From: an uncultured Clostridia bacterium
Lineage (GTDB): Bacteria; Bacillota; Clostridia; Oscillospirales; Acutalibacteraceae
DNA: 64,000 bases
NCBI GenBank assembly: GCA_938034875.1
Contig: CALHND010000013.1
Coordinates: 1-64,000, forward strand
Direction of reading: 5' to 3'
This document shows positions 16,393-25,664 of the stretch, in pieces. The notes beneath the pieces were generated by a model. The model did not search any database, was not told where the DNA came from, and saw nothing but the letters and a program-made list of their open reading frames with translations. Numbering within the stretch: the first letter of the stretch is position 1; every line of letters begins with the position of its first letter. The position numbers and the translations under genes are program-made.

Positions 16393-17919
16393 TTATTTTT
16401 GAGGGATTATCAAAATCGAACCAGCTTCAGCGCAGTCTCCGCTTATTCCGTTGGCTACCATTATATCAGACACGCCTGTATTATGCTTGCGTGCAATATT
16501 CCACAGCTTTTCTCTGCTTTGCGGATAATATAAAGCTATGCGAGCAAAATCGTCCTTTGGCTTAATTTCGGTTTCGCTGAGCTTTGCATCCATAAGCGGA
16601 GATATATCGTTAATGGAGATTATTTCAGTATGGATTGACAGTTCAATCCTTACCTCTGCTGCTCCCGACATCATGCTGTATTCACATCCGATTGCAATCA
16701 ACTGAGGAGGTGTAATTTCGCATTTTCCAATGTTGCATGGATGTTCATACTCAAATTCAAGCGGCTTTTCGTAAAATCGTGGATATCCGTCTGTATCTAC
16801 TGCAAGCATATTAACGTTTGCAATACCTTTAACCAATATTCCGCTTGCTCCGATTTCAGTCGTCGAAACGCGCGGCTGGCACCATATATCAAGCACTTCA
16901 CCGATTTGATCCGAGCCGAATTCAACATTTCCGCGACAAACAAAGTTGTCATATACTGATGTGTCAACCTTTTTAAATCTAATGTCTGTGCGTTCAAGCT
17001 CCATTGCGCAATCGGTTGAATATGCGTCAAGTACAATAGGAATATCAAGATTGCAATATGCCGATGCTGTTACTGTCATTTTGGCAGATATAGTAAGGGT
17101 GGACACCTCTCCCGTAGCTGACGTATGAGTTTTAATTTCAAGCTCGTTTATCTCAATCTCCGCGGTCGCAGTGCAGCTATCATTTACACGGTCAATATCT
17201 ACAATTTGGCTAATAGGCATTGTGCTTGTAAAATGCTCAGGCTTATTATCATTTTCGCTTATGTAGAAAAAGCTTACAATAAGCTCTCCTTTAACAACAA
17301 CCTTATTGCCGATAATTTTGCATTCGTGAGCAAGTGTACGTGCATCGGAGCGCAGCAGCGTTTTAATTGAGCTGTTTGTTGATGGCACTTCAATTTCATC
17401 GCTGAACAAAATGTATTTTTCGCCAATACCCATAGGCGTTGTTGCAGATGCAGCAGCCGGAAGCATTTGCACTGAAGGATAGTCGATATCCGACACTACC
17501 TGCTGTTCTCTTACAGACATAATGCACACATTCATATTAAGCGATGCATGAAGGTCTACTCTGCGTTTTGAAACAGCACGGCAATTAACAAATTCAGATG
17601 TAATACACACACGTGCAGACGCTTTTGAAAGCGGTTTACCAACAGAAATTTGACGTGAAAAATGAATAGGATATTCATAGCATCTAATCTGACTACCGTC
17701 GGTATAAAACAACGTCAGCATTGCTGTTCCGTCCACAGTCAAGGTGTCTCCGTTAAAGGATTTTTGTCCTGTCCTCGGCTGTATTACGCATTTAATTATA
17801 TGGTCAATATCGGGACAATAATCAGGCAAAGTAAACTCTGTATCTATAGGTTGCTCTAAATTTTGATTAAAAACACATTCGTTTACATATACGCTTTGCT
17901 TTGTTACATTACACTCCAT
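16393..17919 (-). CDS. SPOCS (DUF3794) and LysM domain spore protein
   Basis: 508 residues. Three copies of the SPOCS/DUF3794 fold can be traced: about 35-120, about 180-270 and about 320-410. The hallmark N-terminal phrase EFTLPDYCPDIDHIIKCVIQ is typical of clostridial family members. The C-terminus (about 455-505: IALYYPQSREKLWNIARKHN) is a LysM peptidoglycan-binding domain. SPOCS proteins act in spore envelope assembly (SpoVID/SafA-like morphogenesis) in Bacillus, and the clostridial ones are presumed similar. AGGAG lies before the ATG. No signal peptide, so it probably acts in the mother cell. It follows spoVM on the same strand. Confidence 0.88.
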   Translation of the reverse strand: MECNVTKQSVYVNECVFNQNLEQPIDTEFTLPDYCPDIDHIIKCVIQPRTGQKSFNGDTLTVDGTAMLTLFYTDGSQIRCYEYPIHFSRQISVGKPLSKASARVCITSEFVNCRAVSKRRVDLHASLNMNVCIMSVREQQVVSDIDYPSVQMLPAAASATTPMGIGEKYILFSDEIEVPSTNSSIKTLLRSDARTLAHECKIIGNKVVVKGELIVSFFYISENDNKPEHFTSTMPISQIVDIDRVNDSCTATAEIEINELEIKTHTSATGEVSTLTISAKMTVTASAYCNLDIPIVLDAYSTDCAMELERTDIRFKKVDTSVYDNFVCRGNVEFGSDQIGEVLDIWCQPRVSTTEIGASGILVKGIANVNMLAVDTDGYPRFYEKPLEFEYEHPCNIGKCEITPPQLIAIGCEYSMMSGAAEVRIELSIHTEIISINDISPLMDAKLSETEIKPKDDFARIALYYPQSREKLWNIARKHNTGVSDIMVANGISGDCAEAGSILIIPQK

Positions 17920-17976
17920 ATTAATTGCTCCTTTTTATGATACTACTGTAATATATTCGTCTTCTGTTCACTATAT

Positions 17977-18015
17977 GCAAAAAAATCGGAAAACCGAATA
18001 AGCGGTTTTCCGATT
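17977..18015 (-). terminator. Intrinsic terminator after spoVM
   Basis: AATCGGAAAACCG and CGGTTTTCCGATT form a perfect 13-bp stem with a 6-nt loop, followed by TTTTTTT on the minus strand. Confidence 0.85.
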
Positions 18016-18024
18016 CTGTTCAAT

Positions 18025-18111
18025 TTATGTATTAGCTTCCTTTTTTATGCCAAATACCATTCTTAAAAAACCTGATAAAAACTTTGGACTCTTTACTACT
18101 ACTATCTTCAT
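18025..18111 (-). CDS. spoVM: Stage V sporulation protein SpoVM
   Basis: A 28-residue amphipathic peptide that recognises the positive curvature of the forespore membrane and anchors SpoIVA during coat and cortex formation. The core PKFLSGFLRMVFG matches the Bacillus SpoVM pattern PKFLGGIVRAMLG, including the conserved helix-breaking proline (position 9 here). A longer in-frame reading extends upstream but is not protein-like. The ATG at 18111 has a modest AAAAGGGG site. Position after thiN at the end of the prkC-rsgA-thiN run is the same as in Bacillus. Confidence 0.9.
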   Translation of the reverse strand: MKIVVVKSPKFLSGFLRMVFGIKKEANT

Positions 18112-18125
18112 AACAATACCCCTTT

Positions 18126-18287
18126 TCAGTTTTTGTAGCAAGTGATACCAAGCAATATTAGCGCTATGACCAATATCACAATGAGGCATATGGGCGGCAG
18201 GCATATAGCCGCAAGCAGTCCAACTGCAAAAGCAACTGCAAATATTCCACCGGTCCAACAACTTCTGCATCTTTTGCCCCGTCTCAT
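18126..18287 (-). CDS. 53-residue hydrophobic membrane protein before spoVM
   Basis: Found by reading the thiN-spoVM gap. It begins MRRGKRCRSCWTGG, a basic Cys-containing head, followed by two hydrophobic stretches (about 15-30 and 33-49) split by a Pro-Pro pair, and ends TCYKN. GGGTGGTGAT lies 5-8 bases before the ATG. It ends 14 bp upstream of spoVM, so the two are probably cotranscribed. I do not recognise a family. Its position suggests a small membrane peptide made during sporulation. Confidence 0.65.
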   Translation of the reverse strand: MRRGKRCRSCWTGGIFAVAFAVGLLAAICLPPICLIVILVIALILLGITCYKN

Positions 18288-18338
18288 AATAATCACCACC
18301 CACACCTGATATCATCATATGTAGATGGTGAAAATATG

Positions 18339-18965
18339 TTAATCGTGTGAAATAATAATCAGCGCCGTCCCGCTTAAAACAGAAATTTCAGCATATTCAT
18401 CGCTAATTTCGTTGCTTATAGTAAGCGTTTCGTTTCTGTTTATGTTTGCGTTAACAAGCGGATACTTAACACCTTTTATAGAAACACCGCAAAGCTGTTT
18501 ATCAAGTGGAATAAGTGAAAGGTATAAGCCGCTGCTCTTATTTATACGAATGGTCTCGTTTTTTATAACAGAAATATTATTATAGCTGTCAATTATTCGT
18601 GCTGTAATGTTCATACTATGCAAATATTCAAGTGTAGCTATATTACCGAGCGTGTGATCGAGCCGTGTTCCCGTTGCACCAAAAATTAGGACATCATTGG
18701 CTCCGTGTGCCACGGCCTCTTTAGCGGCAGCGTATGTATCTGTATCGTCCTTTTCACAAGGCAAAACAATAATTTCACTGTATTGATCGTCAGATATCTC
18801 TTTTGCAGAATCAAAATCACCAATTAGCAGATCGGCAGTAATGCCAAGCGCAACTGCATGTCGCAATCCCGAGTCAGCACATATGACAAAATCGTCACTT
18901 CGCATAAAGGAAGCGACGAATTTGTAATCATCAATATTAGCTCCGGAAAAAATAATACATCTCAT
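18339..18965 (-). CDS. thiN: Thiamine pyrophosphokinase
   Basis: Transfers pyrophosphate from ATP to thiamine to make the cofactor TPP. 208 residues. Family motifs: CADSGLRHAVALGITADLLIGDFDS (split here as CADSGLRHA and LLIGDFDS), DDTDTYAAAKEA, FGATGTRLDHTLGNI, and the C-terminal beta domain. The start at 18965 uses the TAATG junction with the rsgA stop; an in-frame ATG at 18983 lies inside rsgA. The usual Bacillus neighbour rpe (ribulose-phosphate epimerase) between rsgA and thiN is missing. Confidence 0.93.
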   Translation of the reverse strand: MRCIIFSGANIDDYKFVASFMRSDDFVICADSGLRHAVALGITADLLIGDFDSAKEISDDQYSEIIVLPCEKDDTDTYAAAKEAVAHGANDVLIFGATGTRLDHTLGNIATLEYLHSMNITARIIDSYNNISVIKNETIRINKSSGLYLSLIPLDKQLCGVSIKGVKYPLVNANINRNETLTISNEISDEYAEISVLSGTALIIISHD

Positions 18966-19834
18966 TACTTTTTCAGTTCCCATTCTTTTATCATTTTTGC
19001 CTTTTCGTACAGTGCTAAATAACTTTCGTGTCGGCTTTTCATAATCTTATCGCTTTTAACAGCTTCTAAAACCGCACAGCCTTTTTCGCAAGTATGCGAG
19101 CAACCAACAAAGCGGCAGTCATCTCTAAAATCTGCAAAGTCACGAAAATAGAGCGCTAATTCATCTTTTAAAATCGGATCGGTTTCTATAGATGAAAACC
19201 CTGGCGTATCGGCAACATAACCGCCTGTCGATGTTTTAAAAAGTTCAACGTGGCGAGTAGTATGTCTGCCTCTGCCAAGGCGTTCGCTTACTTCACCCGT
19301 TTCAAGACTGATATTATCAATCACACGATTAAGTATGCTCGATTTTCCAACGCCCGAATTGCCTGTAAAAACAGAAATTCCATCAGTCAAATCATTTTTA
19401 AGCGCATCAATGCTTTCCCCTGTTTTGCACGATACAACAAAGGTGCGAAAACCGGCATTTCGATAGACCGAAACGTACTGTTCAAAATCGCCGAGATCAC
19501 TTTTATTAAAAACTATAACCGGCTCAATTCCACTCATTTGTGCTATGACCGTCAAACGATCTATCATAAGAAAGTCAGGTGACGGCAGCGTATAAGCTGA
19601 CACAATGTATAGTCTATCAATGTTTGCCACCGGAGGGCGCTGCAAGCTATTTTTACGGTCAACAACCCTGTCCACCGTTCCCTCGTTGCCACAGAGAGAA
19701 ATCTCTGCTATATCGCCGACCAGAGGGTGTTCATCGTTTTTGCGAAATTTTCCTCTAGCACGGCATTGTATAACACCGTTTTCGGTTTCAACATAGTAAA
19801 ATCCCGCAATTGCTTTAATAATTAGACCTGTCAT
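18965..19834 (-). CDS. rsgA: Ribosome small-subunit maturation GTPase RsgA
   Basis: Circularly permuted GTPase that checks late 30S assembly. About 289 residues. An N-terminal OB fold is followed by the permuted G motifs, with G4 (NKSD) before G1 (FTGNSGVGKSSILNRV) and G3 (DTPGFSS). A C-terminal zinc knuckle has Cys/His in CRFVGCSHTCEKGC. The start at 19834 is set by AAAGGA and the ATGA overlap with the prkC stop; an upstream ATG at 19852 lies inside prkC. Coupled to prkC and thiN. Confidence 0.95.
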   Translation of the reverse strand: MTGLIIKAIAGFYYVETENGVIQCRARGKFRKNDEHPLVGDIAEISLCGNEGTVDRVVDRKNSLQRPPVANIDRLYIVSAYTLPSPDFLMIDRLTVIAQMSGIEPVIVFNKSDLGDFEQYVSVYRNAGFRTFVVSCKTGESIDALKNDLTDGISVFTGNSGVGKSSILNRVIDNISLETGEVSERLGRGRHTTRHVELFKTSTGGYVADTPGFSSIETDPILKDELALYFRDFADFRDDCRFVGCSHTCEKGCAVLEAVKSDKIMKSRHESYLALYEKAKMIKEWELKK

Positions 19835-21837
19835 TGCAAATCCTTTTCCCAATTAGGATAGTAGCGGGGCTCTGAAATGGAACCCCTTGTAACTACATAT
19901 GTTTGATATATTGCCTCTTTATTTCCTACGACAATATAAACATAAACATCTTCCTGAGTTTTATTTGTAGTAAATTTAAACTTATACTCATTTACATCAA
20001 CTTTTACCGTTTCAGATTTTTCCTTTACATTTTCAGGATCTTCATCCGGATTACCACACACAACCTTTATTTTATATGTATCGGTACTAAAGTCCGTAGG
20101 TTTCGTAACCGAAACCTCGAACTCGTACTCTACAGGTGTCTGGCCGGTACTGACATAAATTATAATTTCTTGACCTATGCCATAGCTTGTTCCTTTTGCA
20201 ACAGATTGCGAAACAACATGACCTTTTTGTACCTGGTCGGAATCCTTTTCCTTAACCGTAACTACAAAGCCGAGGTTCTCCAGCTTAGCCTTTGCATCGG
20301 CTGCCAACAGCTTTGTAACATCGATAACGGTGTTATACTTCATTTCTTTGCCCAAGCTGACATAAATAATAACCTCTGAACCGATTTCGACCTGGGTTGA
20401 TCTTGCTGGCTCAGTTCTAATAACTCGGTTAATTTCGACATTTTCGTTGTTTTGTTCTTTAATTATCGGAATTAATCCGCTTGCCTCTATTTTCTTCTTG
20501 GCTTCCTCGTAGTAATTGTCGTAAACATCGGGAACGTCAGCCATATTTTTGCCACCGCTAATTGTGACATACACCTTTGTGCCGTCTTTTATAGTTTTAC
20601 CGGCCTTTATATCTTGATCAATAATGATATTAAAGTCGTATTCGTCGGAATAGGCCCTTCCCTGTTCAAAAATAACGAGATTGGGGTATTTTGCCTTGGC
20701 TTCATCGATATTAACACCGACAAGGTTTGGACAGGCAAACTCTCCTTTTTCTTTATCCTTAAATATGAACAATGCCGCAAGTGCAGCAAAAACAATGACT
20801 ATAGCTACAGCAACACCCGCAAGAACAGGTAAAATAGAGCTTCTTTGTTTTTTTGGCTGCTCATAATCCTCGCCATCATACGGTTCATTATAATATTTAT
20901 CCGGATTTTCAAGCTGCGGTAGCTCATCATCATTGTAATACGTGCTGCCTGAAAATGCAGCCACGCTGCTTGTGTCAACGCAGACATCCTCGTAACCAAA
21001 ATCCACCTCTGGATTGCGTTTAAATTCCTCTAAATCGCGAAGCATTTCTGCATCGGAATGATATCTATGCTCGGGATTTTTGCGCATTGCACGCATTGTA
21101 ATCTGTTCAAGCCCAAGTGGAATTGTGCTATCAATTTCACGCGGATGTGTAGGCTCATCCTGAAGCTGCATTATTGCAACAGTAACAGCATTTTCGCCGT
21201 CAAACGGCAAGCAGCCTGTGAGCATTTCATACATCAGTACACCGACAGAATAAAGGTCGGCTTTTTCGTCGATGGGACCACCCTTAGCCTGCTCGGGGCT
21301 GATATAATGAACAGAACCGATTGCTTTATCGGTAATTGTTCGTTCATCACTTCTCGAAAATCTGGCTATTCCAAAATCAGTAACCTTTATCGTTCCGTCG
21401 CGCAGCAACATAATGTTCTGTGGCTTTACATCGCGGTGAATAATGCCTTTATCGTGGGCATGCTGAAGCGCACGCAAAATCTGTACGGTAAAGTACAGTG
21501 CATCCTTCCACGGGATGTTTTGTTTGCGCTCAATATATTCTTTTAAAGTGATGCCGTCAATGTATTCCATGACGATATACTGAAAATTGTCACCAAAGCT
21601 TACATCATAAACCTTAACTATATTAGGGTGAGACAGCACTGCAATAACCTTTGATTCGTTTTGGAAACGACGCAAAAATTCGCTGTTTGAACCGAACTCA
21701 TCCTTTAATATTTTGACGGCTACAATTTTGTTATCCTGTATATCGTACGCCTTATAAACAAACGCCATTCCGCCAATACCGATAATTTCTTGAATTTCAT
21801 ATCGTCCGTCAAGACGTTTGCCTAAAAATCTATCCAA
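19831..21837 (-). CDS. prkC: PASTA-domain serine/threonine kinase PrkC
   Basis: Membrane kinase that senses muropeptides or lipid II and controls wall metabolism, germination and growth. 668 residues. Kinase domain 12-270: glycine loop IGIGGMAFVYKAYD, catalytic loop HRDVKPQNIM, DFG as DFGIARF. One transmembrane helix at about 335-357. Then three PASTA repeats (about 360-430, 431-500, 501-567), and a further beta-rich extracellular tail to 668 that I cannot assign. The start is TTG with AAGGAGGG upstream. Adjacent to its phosphatase. Confidence 0.96.
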   Translation of the reverse strand: MDRFLGKRLDGRYEIQEIIGIGGMAFVYKAYDIQDNKIVAVKILKDEFGSNSEFLRRFQNESKVIAVLSHPNIVKVYDVSFGDNFQYIVMEYIDGITLKEYIERKQNIPWKDALYFTVQILRALQHAHDKGIIHRDVKPQNIMLLRDGTIKVTDFGIARFSRSDERTITDKAIGSVHYISPEQAKGGPIDEKADLYSVGVLMYEMLTGCLPFDGENAVTVAIMQLQDEPTHPREIDSTIPLGLEQITMRAMRKNPEHRYHSDAEMLRDLEEFKRNPEVDFGYEDVCVDTSSVAAFSGSTYYNDDELPQLENPDKYYNEPYDGEDYEQPKKQRSSILPVLAGVAVAIVIVFAALAALFIFKDKEKGEFACPNLVGVNIDEAKAKYPNLVIFEQGRAYSDEYDFNIIIDQDIKAGKTIKDGTKVYVTISGGKNMADVPDVYDNYYEEAKKKIEASGLIPIIKEQNNENVEINRVIRTEPARSTQVEIGSEVIIYVSLGKEMKYNTVIDVTKLLAADAKAKLENLGFVVTVKEKDSDQVQKGHVVSQSVAKGTSYGIGQEIIIYVSTGQTPVEYEFEVSVTKPTDFSTDTYKIKVVCGNPDEDPENVKEKSETVKVDVNEYKFKFTTNKTQEDVYVYIVVGNKEAIYQTYVVTRGSISEPRYYPNWEKDLQ

Positions 21838-21855
21838 GCGGGTCCCTCCTTAGCT

Positions 21856-22584
21856 TTACGCAGACATGATTACAACGGTAATATTATCACCACCGCCGTT
21901 ATTATTTGCCTTTTCTATGAGTTTTTCTGGATATTCATTAAATTTATTGTTTTTTATAATTTCAAGTATTTCATTGTTTTCGACATAGTTGGTCAATCCG
22001 TCAGTACAAATCATCACCGTTTCGTTTTGTGAAAGGTTAATTTCATTATAGTCAATATCAATTCGTTCATTTACGCCGAGAGCACGAGTAATAACATTAC
22101 GATTCGGATGATGCTTTGCCTCCTCCTCGCTAATTTCGCCGTTTTCTACCATCGACTGAACAATTGAGTGGTCGCGTGTAATTTGCTCCATATCTCTTTC
22201 CTTTATCACATATGCGCGTGAGTCACCAGCATGAGCAATATGGGCAACGCCGTTTACTATAATGACAACGACAACAGTTGTACCCATGCCTAATAAAGTA
22301 TCGTCATTTTGCGCCATGTCATAAACATCGGAATTTGCTGCACTGATGGCCGACATGAGCAAATATCGTATGGAGTTGGAATTCATACCCTCGCGATAAG
22401 ATGAGTTAATATGCTCGCTTATAGTTTTTGCTGCGACTTCGCTTGCAATATTACCACCGTTTGCTCCGCCCATTCCATCGCATACGACAGCCCACAAAAC
22501 TGAACCAAAAAGTTCTCCTGTCAAATACGAATCCTGATTGGAATTTCGCACAAGTCCTGTGTTGGTTTTGCTAACAATTCTCAT
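21856..22584 (-). CDS. prpC: PP2C-family Ser/Thr protein phosphatase PrpC/Stp
   Basis: Manganese-dependent phosphatase that reverses PrkC phosphorylation. 242 residues. Metal-binding motifs: VCDGMGGANGG near residue 35, HAGDSRAYV near residue 117, CTDGLTNYV near residue 190 and GGDNITVVI at the C-terminus. It starts like the family (RIVSKTNTGLVRNSNQD). ATG 22584 fits the AAGGAG site better than the GTG at 22593. It lies 18 bp upstream of prkC and has its own promoter. Confidence 0.95.
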   Translation of the reverse strand: MRIVSKTNTGLVRNSNQDSYLTGELFGSVLWAVVCDGMGGANGGNIASEVAAKTISEHINSSYREGMNSNSIRYLLMSAISAANSDVYDMAQNDDTLLGMGTTVVVVIIVNGVAHIAHAGDSRAYVIKERDMEQITRDHSIVQSMVENGEISEEEAKHHPNRNVITRALGVNERIDIDYNEINLSQNETVMICTDGLTNYVENNEILEIIKNNKFNEYPEKLIEKANNNGGGDNITVVIMSA

Positions 22585-22626
22585 TCTTATCACTCTCCTT
22601 TTATATAAATAGTATATTTTTTATAA

Positions 22627-22655
22627 ATAATACCACATATAACCATCTATTGAAA
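22627..22655 (-). promoter_or_regulatory. Sigma-A promoter before prpC-prkC
   Basis: Minus-strand TTTCAA (22650-22655), 17-bp spacer ending TGTGG, TATTAT (22627-22632). It gives the kinase/phosphatase-rsgA-thiN group its own transcript within the long run. The -35 overlaps the start of the rlmN stop region. Confidence 0.6.
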
Positions 22656-22656
22656 G

Positions 22657-23697
22657 TTACAGTTTTGTTGCATTTGACGTACGTTTTTGTCGAAGTTGAC
22701 CGCAAGATGCCGAAATATCTGCACCAAGAGTGCGGCGTACAGTTGCATTCATTCCACGCTTGTTAAGGTAGTCGCAAAACTCGTGTACACGGTCACTGCG
22801 TTCATAATCATTTTCTCTTACCTCATTGGCGGGAATCAGATTAATATGGCAGTTCATTCCGCGCAGCAAATTTATTAGCTCATCAGCGCATTCTTTGCTG
22901 TCATTTACGCCCTTTATCATTGCATATTCAAACGAAATTCGTCTGCCTGTGTGTGCATAATAGTCGCGGCAAGCTGAAATCAGCTCACTAACGTTCCATT
23001 TTTTATTTATCGGCATCATAGTATTGCGTATTATGTCATTAGGAGCATGAAGCGAAATTGACAGCGTAAGCTGATTGTCAAGCTCCATAAACCGACGAAT
23101 ACCATCTACTCTGCCGCAAGTGGATAACGAAATATGGCGCATACCTATGTTAAGTCCTTTTTCAGAGCCTACCAGCTCAAGAAAGCGAACGACGTTATCA
23201 TAATTATCAAAAGGCTCGCCAATGCCCATCATAACCACATTCGAAATGCGTATATCCATATCCCTTTGTGCGGTGGTTATTTGTGATAACATCTCGGACG
23301 CTGTAAGTGATCGCACCAAACCGCCAATGGTTGACGCACAAAACTTGCAACCCATTCGGCAACCTACCTGGGATGAAATGCAGATAGACCAGCCGTGATT
23401 ATACTTCATAAGTACGCTCTCAATACATTCGCCGTCTGTCAGTCGGTAAAGGTACTTGACTGTGTCATCAAGCTGTGACTGAAAACGCTCCTCAATTTCG
23501 CAATTGGCAATATAGAAGTCGTTATTTAGCTTTGCTCGCAAATCCTTTGATAAGTTAGTCATCTCGTCAAAAGAGGTTGCGCCGCGTTTTTGTAGCCAGT
23601 CAAACACCTGCCCCGCACGAAATTTAGGCTGACCTATGAGCTCCATTTCGACTTGAAGCTCGGTCAATGTCATTGATTTTATATCTTTTTTGTTCAT
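22657..23697 (-). CDS. rlmN: 23S rRNA/tRNA adenine-C2 methyltransferase RlmN
   Basis: Radical-SAM enzyme that methylates C2 of A2503 in 23S rRNA and A37 in some tRNAs. 346 residues. The Fe-S motif CxxxCxxC is CRMGCKFCAS (near residue 112). GIGEPFDN follows. The C-terminal methyl-carrier cysteine is in SASCGQL. It overlaps rsmB by 1 bp (TGATG). Confidence 0.96.
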   Translation of the reverse strand: MNKKDIKSMTLTELQVEMELIGQPKFRAGQVFDWLQKRGATSFDEMTNLSKDLRAKLNNDFYIANCEIEERFQSQLDDTVKYLYRLTDGECIESVLMKYNHGWSICISSQVGCRMGCKFCASTIGGLVRSLTASEMLSQITTAQRDMDIRISNVVMMGIGEPFDNYDNVVRFLELVGSEKGLNIGMRHISLSTCGRVDGIRRFMELDNQLTLSISLHAPNDIIRNTMMPINKKWNVSELISACRDYYAHTGRRISFEYAMIKGVNDSKECADELINLLRGMNCHINLIPANEVRENDYERSDRVHEFCDYLNKRGMNATVRRTLGADISASCGQLRQKRTSNATKL

Positions 23698-24977
23698 CAG
23701 TCTATCCTTTCGGCAACCCCAATGAAAAATCCGTCACCGTTATTTTCACACGGCAAAAGTGTTTTAACACTGACGGTTTTGAAACCGCTGTTTTCATTTA
23801 TAAATCGGTTAAAAACATCTTCGTTTTCTTCCGTTAACAGCGTGCAGGTTGAATAGACAATTTTTCCGTTTTTCTTAACATATTTTGCCGCATTTTTTAA
23901 AATATTATACTGGATTTTCGGTAAATCGGCTATTTCAGCCTCGTTTTTATATTTAATATCGGGTTTGCGCCCCATTATGCCCAGTCCTGAACATGGTGAA
24001 TCGCAAAGTACTCGATCAAATTCTCCAAGTGAAACATCGAACTTTGTTGCATCGCCAATTATTGATTTAATATTATTAAGTTTTAGCCGTTTTGCTCCAT
24101 CTGAAATCAATTTTACTCTATGTTCATACAGGTCGCACGCAACAATTTCACCCGTGCCGTTCATCATTTCGGCAATCGTAAATGTTTTTCCGCCAGGTGC
24201 GGCACATATATCAAGCACTCGCATATTTTCTGTTGCATTAAGTGCGGCCGCACAAATTTGGCTTGACAAATCCTGAACATGAAAAAATCCTGATTTATAT
24301 GCGTTAAGATGGTCAATAGCTCCCGAATGAGAAGCTATACGCAAAGCATTTGGAACTTCGGTGCTTTCGGCAACAATACCCTCATTACCAAGCATTTTAA
24401 TCAGTTCCAAACATTCAGTCAATGTAGTATTTACACGAAAATAAATATGCGTTTTTGTAAGCATTGCATCAAAAATAGCCTTTGCCGTTTCAACACCGTA
24501 CTGTTCAGAAAGTCTCTGTACTATCCACATAGGAAATGAGTACCTAATGCTGATTGATTTTACGGAATCGTCAGTGGGAAGTACCGATAGTCTATCACGG
24601 TCAACAGAGCGAAGCAATGCATTAACATAGCCTGATGCTTGAGAATTACGTGAATGCTTAATTATATTCACCGATTCATTAATAGCGGCAAATGCAGGTA
24701 TTCTGTCCATGTACAGTAGCTGATAGACTCCAATTCTAAGTGCTGCAGCAACTGCATACGGCAGTTTTTTTACGGGTTGCTTTGAATATTTTGATAATAT
24801 GTAATCAATTGTTATTTTGCGGTCAAGAACGCCGTAAAACAGGGCGGTCGCAAGTGATGCATCCGCACCACTCAGTCCGTCCTGTTTTAACACACTGTCT
24901 ATAACTAAATTTGAATATGCGCCGTCAGCGTCAACCTTTACAAGTGCCGAAACGGCTGTTTTGCGTGGGTTTGCCAT
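23697..24977 (-). CDS. rsmB: 16S rRNA m5C967 methyltransferase RsmB
   Basis: SAM-dependent RNA cytosine-5 methyltransferase. 426 residues. The N-terminal NusB-like domain (1-140) is followed by a Rossmann domain with VLDICAAPGGKTFTIAEMM (SAM site), catalytic cysteine in CDSPCSGLGIMGRKPDI, and the second cysteine in YSTCTLLTEENEDV. AAAGG precedes the ATG. Confidence 0.95.
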   Translation of the reverse strand: MANPRKTAVSALVKVDADGAYSNLVIDSVLKQDGLSGADASLATALFYGVLDRKITIDYILSKYSKQPVKKLPYAVAAALRIGVYQLLYMDRIPAFAAINESVNIIKHSRNSQASGYVNALLRSVDRDRLSVLPTDDSVKSISIRYSFPMWIVQRLSEQYGVETAKAIFDAMLTKTHIYFRVNTTLTECLELIKMLGNEGIVAESTEVPNALRIASHSGAIDHLNAYKSGFFHVQDLSSQICAAALNATENMRVLDICAAPGGKTFTIAEMMNGTGEIVACDLYEHRVKLISDGAKRLKLNNIKSIIGDATKFDVSLGEFDRVLCDSPCSGLGIMGRKPDIKYKNEAEIADLPKIQYNILKNAAKYVKKNGKIVYSTCTLLTEENEDVFNRFINENSGFKTVSVKTLLPCENNGDGFFIGVAERID

Positions 24978-24990
24978 ATAGCTAATCCTT

Positions 24991-25662
24991 TCAGCGACGG
25001 TTGTTAAGACGCGTTAAATAGTAAAGCAGCGTCATAACAGACTGTATCATTGCTGCAACATAGGTCATTGCAGCCGCAGTAAGCACAGCTCGTGCGCCTG
25101 CCGCTTCGTCACGCGTTAATATTCCGGTTGCATTTATTGTTTGCATTGCACGGCGCGACGCATTAAATTCGACCGGTAATGTAACAATCTGAAACACTAC
25201 AGCCAGTGCAAACAAACCTATTCCAAGGTATATAAGTCCTGCAAACCCAAGTACAGCTCCCAAAATGGCAAGCGGAATTCCTAATTGCGAACCAATATTA
25301 CAAGCAGGAATTATTGCGGCACGCAGTTTAATCGGTCCATAGCCCTGTGCATACTGTACAGCATGTCCTGCCTCGTGAGCGGCAACGCCAACCGCTGCAA
25401 CCGATGTTGAGCTGTAAACACTGTCGGACAGTCTTATTACATTTGTGCGTGGGTCAAAATGGTCGGTAAGATTACCCGACACGCGCTCAATTTGAACATT
25501 AGTTACACCGCTTTGTTTCAGAACTTCACGCGCAGCATCTGCACCGGTCATACCACGTCTGTTTATTACCCTACTGTATTTCGAAAACGAATGCTTAACC
25601 TTGTACTGTGCATAAAGCATCAAAAATAAACCAGGCAGCATAAACAATAAATATGAATACAT
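24991..25662 (-). CDS. yugP: Zinc-dependent membrane metallopeptidase, YugP family
   Basis: 223-residue membrane protein of the Zn_peptidase_2 family. The zinc site is HEAGH (AAHEAGHAVQYAQG near residue 95). Hydrophobic helices lie at about 1-18, 115-160 and 195-215. TSVAAVGVAAHEAGHAVQ is the typical family core. Substrate is unknown. Two bp separate it from fmt and 13 bp from rsmB, so it is cotranscribed with translation genes, an association repeatedly seen in Clostridia but without a known reason. Confidence 0.88.
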   Translation of the reverse strand: MYSYLLFMLPGLFLMLYAQYKVKHSFSKYSRVINRRGMTGADAAREVLKQSGVTNVQIERVSGNLTDHFDPRTNVIRLSDSVYSSTSVAAVGVAAHEAGHAVQYAQGYGPIKLRAAIIPACNIGSQLGIPLAILGAVLGFAGLIYLGIGLFALAVVFQIVTLPVEFNASRRAMQTINATGILTRDEAAGARAVLTAAAMTYVAAMIQSVMTLLYYLTRLNNRR

Positions 25663-25664
25663 AA

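Noticed and set aside
18025..18318. 97-codon minus-strand frame spanning the spoVM region
   Set aside because: Only the last 28 codons (SpoVM) are protein-like. The upstream part overlaps the better-supported 53-residue gene in another frame.
19850..19860. GGATAGTA string resembling the ncRNA core
   Set aside because: It is inside the prkC coding sequence and lacks the rest of the motif.
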